Origin: Solirubrobacterales bacterium
GTDB lineage: Bacteria > Actinomycetota > Thermoleophilia > Solirubrobacterales > 70-9
Direction: 5' to 3'
NCBI GenBank assembly: GCA_025964255.1
Contig: JAOPZF010000267.1
Location: forward strand, 1-34,926
DNA: 34,926 bases
Position 1 is the first letter of the stretch; every line of letters starts with the position of its first letter. This document shows, piece by piece, positions 8,032 through 14,617 of this stretch. The notes beneath the pieces were generated by a model. That model worked only from the letters and a program-made list of their open reading frames with translations. It was not told the DNA's origin and made no database searches. A program made the translations under genes and the position numbers.

Positions 8032-9873
8032 GTGATCGCCCGACCCGGCCAACTTCTCCATGCCCGCTTCCTGCTGGGCGCCCTGCTGCTCGTCCTCGCC
8101 TTCCTGGCGGCGGCGGGAGCGACGCGTGCCGAGGCCGCGGGGCGCACCGTCCACTTCGCCGGGCGCACCGTCGACGTTCCCGCCGGCTTCGGCGTCGTGC
8201 GGGTCGTGCCGGGCTCGAAGACCTGCGTGCGGCTCGACCGCCGGGTCGTCTACCTGGGCGCGCCGTCGAAGGAACAGAGCTGCCCGGCCGGGGCGATCGT
8301 CGGCAAGCGCCGCGCGATCGTCGTCGCCCCGCACCGCGAGCACCGCGCCGCGCCGTCGTCCCGCGTCCGCCCGGGAGCCGCGCACGCGAGCTCCGTCACC
8401 CCCCGCGCCACCACCGGGGGGGCGTCGAACCCTGCCGCCACCGCCTCGGTCGGCGGCTCGGTCTTCACCGGGCTCGGCTTCGACACCTGCAGCGCACCGT
8501 CCTCGAAGGCGATGGCGGCCTGGGCCGAATCGCCCTTCCGCGGCGTCGGCATCTACATCGGCGGGGAAAACAGCGCCTGCTCGCAGCCCAACCTCAGCGC
8601 CAGCTGGGTCAGCGCCCAGACCACCGCGGGCTGGCACCTGATCCCAACCTACGTCGGCCTCCAGGCGACCACGTCGAGCTGCTCGAGCTGCGCCAAGATG
8701 ACCACCCTCGCGGCAGCCACGCAGGGAACGGCGGCGGCCGAAGACGCGGTTACCGAGGCGACCGCGATCGGGATCGGCACCGGCAGCCCGATCTACTTCG
8801 ACATGGAGGCCTACACGCCGTCGACGAGCGCGACGAAAACCGTCCTTACCTTCCTCGAAGCGTGGACCTCGAAGCTGCACGAACTCGGCTTCCAGTCGGG
8901 CGTCTACTCCTCCAGCGGCTCCGGGATAGCCGACCTCGCCGGCCAGCTCACCACCGGCTATCCCCTCCCCGACGACATCTGGGCCGCCAACTGGAACAAC
9001 CAGGAAAACACGCTCGACTCGGTCCTGCCGTCGACCGCCTGGGCCAACCACCAGCGCATCCACCAGTTCCGCGGCGGCCACGACGACACCTACGGCGGGA
9101 CGACGATCAACGTCGACTCCGATTTCGTCGACGGCGCCACGGTCGGGGTCGGCACGCCGCCGGTCGGTGAATCGGACCCGATCGGCAAGCTCGAAGTGAC
9201 CGGCTCGCCCGCCCACGGGCAGCTGCGGGTCAGGGGCTGGGCCCTCGATCCCGACTCGCCGACGGAAGCGCTGTCCATCAACGTGGTGGTCGGCGGCCGC
9301 GAAGGCGACAAGGGCGTCGAAACCTACGAACTGGGTCAGGTCGCCAACCTCGAACGCACCGATGTCGCCGCCGCGCACGTGCTGGCCGGGCCTTTCCACG
9401 GCTTCGAAAACCAGATCGTCACGACCAAGTCGGGGCCGGAGCCGGTCTGCGTCTACGCCGTCAACACGGCGCTCGGCGGCAACCGCCTGCTCGGCTGCCG
9501 GACGACGACGATCCCGGTCGCGGTCACCCTCTCCGGCCTGCGCCTGACCCGCCGCGGCGTCTCCGTCAACGTCACCTGCGACTTCCCCGCCGGCACCGAA
9601 TGCCCCGGCCACCTAGGCCTGCGCACGACCTACAAAGTGGCAACGCCGCGCCGCCACAAAGCGCCACGGATCCACTCGGTGACCCGCTCGATCGGCCAGC
9701 GCAGCTTCCACCTGAACGGCGCGAGCTGGCACCACTTCGTGCTGCCGCTGACGGCCGGCGGTCGCCGGCTGCTGCAGGAACGCGGCAAGCTGCCGGGCCT
9801 GCTGGTGGCGGCGATCCCGGGCGGCCAGCGAAGCGCCGGCCTGCCGCTCCTGGCACCCGCCCCGCGGCGCTAG
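8032..9873 (+). CDS. Secreted DUF1906 (glycoside hydrolase-like) protein
   Basis: The 613-aa product has a signal peptide (hydrophobic 12-29, ending ATRAEAA). A small N-terminal domain (about 36-100) has TVHFAGRTVDVPAGF and a Cys pair, followed by a Pro/Ala/Ser-rich linker. The DUF1906 domain lies at about 143-365. It begins GLGFDTCSAPSSKAMAAWAESPFRGVGIYIGG and includes PIYFDMEAYTP, SGVYSSSGSGI and a late VDSDFVDG, which match the TIM-barrel strand ends of this Rv2525c-like family related to GH25-type enzymes. The C-terminal about 240 residues form one or two beta-rich domains with paired Cys. The start codon is GTG with no ribosome site. A role in cell-wall or glycan processing is inferred; family members often lack proven enzyme activity. 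Confidence 0.8.
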   Translation: MIARPGQLLHARFLLGALLLVLAFLAAAGATRAEAAGRTVHFAGRTVDVPAGFGVVRVVPGSKTCVRLDRRVVYLGAPSKEQSCPAGAIVGKRRAIVVAPHREHRAAPSSRVRPGAAHASSVTPRATTGGASNPAATASVGGSVFTGLGFDTCSAPSSKAMAAWAESPFRGVGIYIGGENSACSQPNLSASWVSAQTTAGWHLIPTYVGLQATTSSCSSCAKMTTLAAATQGTAAAEDAVTEATAIGIGTGSPIYFDMEAYTPSTSATKTVLTFLEAWTSKLHELGFQSGVYSSSGSGIADLAGQLTTGYPLPDDIWAANWNNQENTLDSVLPSTAWANHQRIHQFRGGHDDTYGGTTINVDSDFVDGATVGVGTPPVGESDPIGKLEVTGSPAHGQLRVRGWALDPDSPTEALSINVVVGGREGDKGVETYELGQVANLERTDVAAAHVLAGPFHGFENQIVTTKSGPEPVCVYAVNTALGGNRLLGCRTTTIPVAVTLSGLRLTRRGVSVNVTCDFPAGTECPGHLGLRTTYKVATPRRHKAPRIHSVTRSIGQRSFHLNGASWHHFVLPLTAGGRRLLQERGKLPGLLVAAIPGGQRSAGLPLLAPAPRR

Positions 9874-9950
9874 TCCGTTCGCGGGGATTGCGGCTGGGGT
9901 TCTACGTCCTGGACGCGAGGGTTTCGGCGGGAAGGGCACGGGTTCGGCAC

Positions 9951-10141
9951 GTTCCTGACGGGTCCGCCCGAGAGACGCCGGGAATGTCACAGGTCCTCAT
10001 GCGTTCGAGACTCTGAATCTGCGACCGAGAACGCGTGGTCGACTTTAGGGCCCCTATGGGGGACCAAAGGTCGACCGCGTGATCGCAGCGTCTGAAGAAG
10101 ACGGACCGAACTGTGATCTTCCCCGGCTCTTCGTGACGAAC
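9951..10141. repeat. Long imperfect palindrome (about 190 bp) between convergent genes
   Basis: The left half, read forward, aligns with the reverse complement of the right half through shared blocks in the same order: GTTC/ACG, AGAG, CCGGG, TCACAG, CTGCGA, ACGCG, GTCGAC, TTT and CCCC, centred near 10055. Small insertions make the left arm longer. The core 10031-10080 pairs best. It fills most of the gene-free gap between the ends of the DUF1906 and yceH genes. It could be a decayed MITE, a bidirectional terminator or a structured RNA. No target duplication was clear. Confidence 0.55.
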
Positions 10142-10172
10142 CACAGACGCCTCGGGCGACCCCATCAGCCCT

Positions 10173-10859
10173 CTACTCGCCGAGAGCCTCGCGCAGTTTC
10201 GTGATCTCGCCTTTGAGGTCGAGGAGGTCGGCTTCGAGGCGGTCGAGTCGCGCGGTCTCGTCGGCCACCGAGGGCTGAGCCGGCGCGGCGGGGCGGTCGT
10301 CGTGTGGCCCGTCGGCCGGGGCTAGGGACGACCGCGCCGGGACGTCGGGCACAAGGTCGACGGCATCGTCGCCACCGAGGACCTGCTCGTAGCGCTCCTC
10401 CTTCTGGCCGGGGCGGCGCGGGTGGCGGATCACGAAACCTCGGCCGATCAGGCGCTCGAGCACCTCGTTCACCGCGGCGAGGTCGGCGAAGCCGCCCGAG
10501 TAGCGCTCGGTGCGCTGTTTGAGCTCGCCCGGCGTCTGGGCGCCGCGCAGCATCAGCACCGCGAGGATGTTCACCTCGGCGTCGTCGATCGACAGGGCCT
10601 CCGGCAGCAGGTGCCGGTATTTGCGGGCCCGCGAGCCGGCGCCGCTGGTGAGCCGCGTCCAGCCGCGCAGCGCGGTCCGCCGCAGGGCGTCGGACACCGT
10701 CTGCTCGTCGTAGTCGACGACCGGGTCGCGGTTCGTCGACTGGTTGCAGGCCAGACGCAGCGCGTTCAGCGAGAGCGGGTAGACGTCGGGCGTCGTCCGC
10801 TGCTTCTCGACGAGGCAGCCGACGACGCGGATCTCGACGGCATCGGCCTCGGCGGGCAC
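10173..10859 (-). CDS. YceH family (DUF480) protein
   Basis: The 228-aa protein matches the YceH/DUF480 family of two tandem winged-helix domains. The first half has EIRVVGCLVEKQRTTPDVYPLSLNALRLACNQSTNRDPV, the family signature, then DEQTVSDALRRTALRGWTRL. The second has ILAVLMLRGAQTPGELKQRTERY and a helix ending in RLIGRGFVIRHPRRPGQKEERYEQVLGG. A linker with Pro and Asp leads to a C-terminal coiled-coil-like segment (DRLEADLLDLKGEITKLREALGE). The start is GTG, 7 nt after the pyrE stop, so it is probably cotranscribed with pyrE. The molecular role of the family is not established; DNA binding or a regulatory role is plausible from the fold. Confidence 0.88.
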   Translation of the reverse strand: MPAEADAVEIRVVGCLVEKQRTTPDVYPLSLNALRLACNQSTNRDPVVDYDEQTVSDALRRTALRGWTRLTSGAGSRARKYRHLLPEALSIDDAEVNILAVLMLRGAQTPGELKQRTERYSGGFADLAAVNEVLERLIGRGFVIRHPRRPGQKEERYEQVLGGDDAVDLVPDVPARSSLAPADGPHDDRPAAPAQPSVADETARLDRLEADLLDLKGEITKLREALGE

Positions 10860-10866
10860 CGTGGCC

Positions 10867-11451
10867 TCAGCCCCGGTCGGGGCGCTCGGGGTAGAGCTCG
10901 TCGATCGTGACCAGGGCGCGGTAGGGCGCCTCGGCGGCTGCTTCGATCTTCTCCGCCCCGCCCGCCAGGCGGTCGACGACCGCGATGACGCCGGCGATCT
11001 CGAGGCCCTCCTCGCGGCAGCGTCCGATCGCCTTCGCGGTCGATCCGCCGGTGGTCACGGTGTCCTCGACGATCAGCGCCTTGACGCCCGCCTCGACCGG
11101 GCCCTCGACCCAGCGCTGCAGGCCGTGCTGCTTCTTCTCGCCGCGGACGAAGAAGGCGACGAGGTCGTCGCCCGCGGGCCCGGCGAGTGCCGCGCAGGCG
11201 GGCGGGATCGCCGCCGTCGCCGGTCCGCCGACCGCGGTCGCACCGAGCTCGTGCGCCGCCGCCGCGATCAGCTCACCGGCGGCCCGGAAACCGCCCGGTC
11301 GCATCAGCGTGCGGCGCGCGTCGACGTAGTACTGGGCGATCGCCCCGCTCGCCAGCGTCACTTCGCCGATCACCAGCGAGTGCTCGCGCAGTTCGTCGAG
11401 CAGCGTCTGCTTGGCGGCAGTGAGGTCAGCCACGCGACTGGGCGCTACCAC
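10867..11451 (-). CDS. pyrE: Orotate phosphoribosyltransferase
   Basis: This enzyme transfers the phosphoribosyl group of PRPP to orotate, giving OMP in pyrimidine synthesis. The PRPP-binding motif ALIVEDTVTTGGST is at about 125-138, preceded by the flexible-loop region FFVRGEKKQHG (about 101-110) with catalytic lysines. YYVDARRTLMRPGG near the N-terminus fits the orotate-side region, and the 194-aa length is usual. The GTG start overlaps the stop of the upstream L,D-transpeptidase gene by 7 nt. A second in-frame GTG at 11433 would give a shorter N-terminus that also fits the family. No other pyr genes are in the window. Together with the L,D-transpeptidase and yceH genes it forms a tightly packed minus-strand unit. 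Confidence 0.92.
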   Translation of the reverse strand: MVAPSRVADLTAAKQTLLDELREHSLVIGEVTLASGAIAQYYVDARRTLMRPGGFRAAGELIAAAAHELGATAVGGPATAAIPPACAALAGPAGDDLVAFFVRGEKKQHGLQRWVEGPVEAGVKALIVEDTVTTGGSTAKAIGRCREEGLEIAGVIAVVDRLAGGAEKIEAAAEAPYRALVTIDELYPERPDRG

Positions 11452-12419
11452 ACATAAATCGACTCACCGAAATGAAACGATTCGTAGATCCGCGGCTGGT
11501 CGGCGATGAAGGTCCGCACGCAACCGTGGCTGGCGGCGTAGTTCGGGACTTCGGCGTAGCCATGGACCGCGTAGCCGTTGTGCCAGTAGAAGGAATCGAC
11601 CATTCCCTCCGAGTTGGTCCCCGGTTCCTGGCGGTAAAATTCATAGTGGCCGGTGATCGTCGGGGTCGAGGGCTTGCCGGTCGATACCGGGTAGATCGCG
11701 AACGGCTTGCCGTTCTTCACCAGCACCAGGACCTGCTTGTCGAGCGGCACCTCCGCGTGTTCACCCGCGTCCGGATACTTCACGTGGTACCCGCCCTTGC
11801 CGGCGAAGACCGCCCCGACCAGCCCCGCGCCGGCCTTTTTGGTGCGGTCCATGTCGTTGACCTTGCGGTAGGCGAGGACCTCGCGGCCGAGCCGCGCAGT
11901 GAAGCAGTCGCCGTTGCCGGAGACGTAACCCATCTTCGCCAGGTCGGTCTTGAAAGCCCCGACGACGTCGGTGCATTCGCCGGGATTCAGATTCGGGAAG
12001 GTCACGGTCCAGCTCTTGCGCACGGTCGAGTCGCCGCCGAGCGCCGCGGTCGCCACGTGCTTGGCGCTGACCGCGTACTTCCCGGCGGCCCTGACGATGA
12101 CGTCGGATTCGAAGGTGCCGGTTTCGTTCGGGCCCTGCTCCACCGCGACCCGGTGGTGGCTGGTGACCTTCTGGCCGTTCAAGTAGAAGGTGACTTCGAC
12201 GAACTGGCCGGGGACGTAGGGCGAGACGGTGCCCTTGGCCGTGACCGTGTCGAGGATCGTCGCCTTGCCGCCCGAGAGGCCGGTCGGTTCGACCTTGACC
12301 GTCGCGTTCGGCACTTCCGCCTTGGGCGGCGCGGGCGACGGCTTCGGCGCGGCAGCCGCGGTGGCGGGCACCGCCAGGAGCGCGGCGGCTCCGACGGCGA
12401 GGGCGAGGCGGCGGATCAC
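11445..12419 (-). CDS. Secreted L,D-transpeptidase (YkuD family)
   Basis: This protein probably forms 3-3 cross-links in peptidoglycan or attaches proteins to it, acting outside the membrane. It has a signal peptide (MIRRLALAVGAAALLAVPATAAAA), a Pro/Lys-rich start, then two beta-rich domains of about 90 and 80 aa. The catalytic YkuD domain occupies the last about 120 residues. Its signature is intact: His286 in HGYAEVP and SHGCVR at 297-302 with nucleophile Cys300. Its GTG start is preceded by TAGGAT at 7 nt, so the transcript is probably leaderless. The stop overlaps the pyrE start. The first beta-rich part contains a phrase on extended polymer-like strands (VTFYLNGQKVTSH), resembling Ig-like domains found in actinobacterial L,D-transpeptidases. 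Confidence 0.9.
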   Translation of the reverse strand: MIRRLALAVGAAALLAVPATAAAAPKPSPAPPKAEVPNATVKVEPTGLSGGKATILDTVTAKGTVSPYVPGQFVEVTFYLNGQKVTSHHRVAVEQGPNETGTFESDVIVRAAGKYAVSAKHVATAALGGDSTVRKSWTVTFPNLNPGECTDVVGAFKTDLAKMGYVSGNGDCFTARLGREVLAYRKVNDMDRTKKAGAGLVGAVFAGKGGYHVKYPDAGEHAEVPLDKQVLVLVKNGKPFAIYPVSTGKPSTPTITGHYEFYRQEPGTNSEGMVDSFYWHNGYAVHGYAEVPNYAASHGCVRTFIADQPRIYESFHFGESIYVW

Positions 12420-12426
12420 GGCGGAA

Positions 12427-12432
12427 ATCCTA
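12427..12432 (-). promoter_or_regulatory. Leaderless-type -10 box TAGGAT
   Basis: Read on the minus strand, TAGGAT lies exactly 7 nt before the GTG start of the L,D-transpeptidase, the same hexamer and spacing as at the Ddn-like gene. Confidence 0.6.
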
Positions 12433-12482
12433 CTGGCAAACGCCTGACGGGCAGCTAAATCCCTACCCGAACGGGGACGCGC

Positions 12483-14027
12483 TCACTGCCCGAGTAACGC
12501 GATCGTGTTGTTGAGCATGTGGAGGAGGATCCCGGGGATGATCGAGCCGGTCCGCTCGTAGAGCAGCGCCAGCAGGAAGCCGAAGACGATCAGCGGCGGC
12601 ACCGCGGTGATCCCGGTCAGCGCGTGGAGGGCGCCGAAGATGAGGCCGCAGATCAGCGCCGCCGCCAGCCGCGGCAGCTTCTCCCGCAGGCCGCCGAAGA
12701 GCATGCCGCGGAAGCAGGTCTCCTCGGCGATCGGCGCCGCGATCACGATCAGGAGGATCTGCAGGAAGGTCGGGCCGAAGCTTTCGGCGATGTCCTTCTG
12801 CTTCGGTTCGGTGATCACCACCGAGTAGAAGATCGTGAAGGCCAGGTAGATCACGAAGGCGAGCGCCATCCAGCCGAAGGCCGACGGCTTGAAGGCGCGG
12901 AAGCCGAGACGTTCGAGGATCGTCCGCAGCCCTTTGGCGCCTTTCATCGAGGCGAGCGCCATCGGCACCAGCAGGAAGCCCAGCTCGGTCGCGATCTGGG
13001 AGATGACGCTGCCGAGCGTGGTCAGGGTGCCGTCTAGCTCACGGGCGACGAAGAGGTGACCGGAGCCGGCGGAGGCGATCGAACCGACTTCGTTGCCGGC
13101 TTCGATCGGCTTACCTTCGAGCCGTTCCGGACCCGGTCCGAAGGCGTAGTTGCCGGTGACGTAGGGGTAGATGTCACCGTTCGGTTCGGCGATCAGAATG
13201 AGGCCTTTGGCGCCGAGCGTCAGCGAGGCGAATTCGTCGCCCGATTCGGGCTTCAGTTCCCAGAGGAACTTGCCGGTCGGCGCGAACGCGAAGACGGTGC
13301 CATCGTCCTTGCTCGACAAGACGTAGACGTCGCCGAAGCCGGCCCCTCGTTCTTCGTTGACCGCGATGTCGTTGTCGTTCTTGCCGAAGTCGAAGGAGCC
13401 GGCGGGGGAATCGACCGCTTCGAGCACGCCGACGTATTCGCCCTTGGCGTTCAGCCTGACGACCTCGTCGTTGGCGGCGTCGATCGCGTAGACCCCGCCG
13501 GTGGCGGGCGCGACGGCGATCGCTTCCGGTTCGATCGGCACGGGCGTCGACAGTTCTCGCCCTTCGACCGTCGCCAGCTGCTTCGCCGGCCCCTTCCCCG
13601 CCGCTTGGTACTTGAGGATCCGGCCCTGGCTCTTCTCCGAGATCCAGAGCGTGCCGCGCCGCGAGTCGAACGCCACGCCTTGCGAATCTTCGAGCCCACC
13701 GACCCGCTGCGCGCCGATTTCCTGGCCGAGGGCGCCGAAGACGCGCACTTCGTCTTCGTGGTCGGCGAAGAGGCGGTGCGCCTTGGAGTCGACCGCGAGC
13801 GCCGAGCTGTTGCCGCTGTCGAAGCTCGCGCCGCTCGAGTAGTCGGGCGGGAAGAGCGCTTCGATCTTGCCGTTCTGGCTGCCGACGATCAGCGCCGGGA
13901 CCGAGAGGAAGAGGCCGACGCACAGCGCGATCAGGACGGCGAAGACCGCCGGCCACGGTCCCCAGTTCGCGTAGGGGAATTCGCGCTTATCTTTGGCGAC
14001 TTCGCCGCCGACTAGGTTGGCCTCCAT
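12483..14027 (-). CDS. CPBP intramembrane protease with an inserted beta-propeller
   Basis: The 514-aa protein starts with one membrane helix (about 26-48). Residues about 65-335 are a soluble domain with repeats such as GVAFDSRRGTLWISE, AIAVAPATGGVYAIDAANDEVV and DVYVLSSKDDGTVFAFAP, typical of NHL/SMP-30-type six-bladed propellers. The remainder is polytopic and ends in a CPBP (CAAX/Abi) protease core: EETCFR at 435-440 (Glu435, Glu436, Arg440), His468 in GALHAL, and HMLNN at 503-507. All expected catalytic residues are present. The propeller thus sits between the first and later helices, predicted outside the membrane. The frame extends about 100 codons further upstream, but that part runs antisense through the MscS-like gene and looks non-coding; ATG 14027 is chosen. 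Glu codons are mostly GAA in the propeller and GAG near the protease motifs. Confidence 0.82.
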   Translation of the reverse strand: MEANLVGGEVAKDKREFPYANWGPWPAVFAVLIALCVGLFLSVPALIVGSQNGKIEALFPPDYSSGASFDSGNSSALAVDSKAHRLFADHEDEVRVFGALGQEIGAQRVGGLEDSQGVAFDSRRGTLWISEKSQGRILKYQAAGKGPAKQLATVEGRELSTPVPIEPEAIAVAPATGGVYAIDAANDEVVRLNAKGEYVGVLEAVDSPAGSFDFGKNDNDIAVNEERGAGFGDVYVLSSKDDGTVFAFAPTGKFLWELKPESGDEFASLTLGAKGLILIAEPNGDIYPYVTGNYAFGPGPERLEGKPIEAGNEVGSIASAGSGHLFVARELDGTLTTLGSVISQIATELGFLLVPMALASMKGAKGLRTILERLGFRAFKPSAFGWMALAFVIYLAFTIFYSVVITEPKQKDIAESFGPTFLQILLIVIAAPIAEETCFRGMLFGGLREKLPRLAAALICGLIFGALHALTGITAVPPLIVFGFLLALLYERTGSIIPGILLHMLNNTIALLGQ

Positions 14028-14442
14028 GGCGCGTGCAGTCTCACAGGTCTCCCGCTCGACGCGGACCCGGCTGACGATCCTGCGGCGCCTCCTGCTGCTG
14101 GCCGCCTTCCTCGTCGTCGCGGCGATCGTGCTCGCCCAGTTCACCTCGCTGGGCCGGCTCGCCGCGGGGATCTTCGCCTCCACCGCGGTGATCGGGCTGA
14201 TCATCGGCTTCGCCGCCCAGAACACGATCTCCAACCTGATCGCCGGAGTGCTGATCGCGATCACCCAGCCGATCCGGATCGGCGACCGGATCAGCTTCGA
14301 AGACCGCGAAGGCCGGGTCACCGACATCACGCTCAGCTACACCTTCATCGACCCCGGCGACGGCAGTCAGGTCGTCGTCCCCAACCAGCTGCTCGTCCAG
14401 GGCATCGTCCACAACCACTCCGGAGCCGACAGCAAGGCTTAG
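14026..14442 (+). CDS. Small MscS-like channel protein, possibly C-terminally truncated
   Basis: The 138-aa protein has two hydrophobic helices (about 20-40 and 44-65). The second, with AAGIFASTAVIGLIIGFAAQNTISN, resembles the pore helix of MscS. It is followed by the MscS beta domain: GVLIAITQPIRIGDRISFEDREGRVTDITLSYTFI and VVVPNQLLVQGIVHNHS. Family members usually continue for a further alpha/beta domain, which is missing. The stop codon TAG lies within the TTAG at the border of the palindromic element that follows, so the element may have cut the gene short. The ATG (14026-14028) interlocks with the start codon of the divergent protease gene (14025-14027). Osmotic tension release is the family's role; activity of this short form is uncertain. 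Confidence 0.78.
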   Translation: MARAVSQVSRSTRTRLTILRRLLLLAAFLVVAAIVLAQFTSLGRLAAGIFASTAVIGLIIGFAAQNTISNLIAGVLIAITQPIRIGDRISFEDREGRVTDITLSYTFIDPGDGSQVVVPNQLLVQGIVHNHSGADSKA

Positions 14443-14604
14443 GGCCTATCCGAGAACCCGCGTGTGCGGCTGGCGAGTGCCGCACCAAGCGGGGGTAGGA
14501 CGCAGGGCGGCCGAATGGCATCGCCATTTGGACGACCGAGGACGATGCCCCGCGAAGTGTGTGCGGTGCCGCCAGACGTGCGCGGGGGTTTTCGGATAGG
14601 CCCT
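14443..14604. mobile_element. MITE-like palindromic element, 162 bp, TTAG target duplication
   Basis: The left end GGGCCTATCCGAGAACCC matches the reverse complement of the right end (GGGTTTTCGGATAGGCCC) with one mismatch, and the pairing continues imperfectly through GCTGGCG, GCCGCAC and GCGGGG to a central ATGGC-ATC-GCCAT. The element therefore folds into one long hairpin. TTAG occurs directly on both sides (14439-14442 and 14605-14608), as for insertions with a 4-bp YTAR target, a habit of IS5-group elements. There is no transposase inside. It ends 13 nt before the penicillin-binding protein gene and so touches its promoter. Confidence 0.65.
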
Positions 14605-14605
14605 T

Positions 14606-14611
14606 TAGTCT
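14606..14611 (+). promoter_or_regulatory. -10 box TAGTCT at the edge of the palindromic element
   Basis: TAGTCT lies 6 nt before the ATG of the penicillin-binding protein gene with no Shine-Dalgarno sequence, fitting a leaderless start. It begins inside the right-hand TTAG copy, so any -35 contact falls in the element's right arm. Confidence 0.5.
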
Positions 14612-14617
14612 GCGGGC

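Noticed and set aside
9902-10165. 87-aa minus-strand frame in the palindromic region
   Set aside because: It is produced by the palindrome and has no start signal or recognisable protein features.
14028-14330. N-terminal extension of the CPBP protease (101 extra residues)
   Set aside because: It is antisense to the well-supported MscS-like gene and is Ser/Arg-rich without structure.
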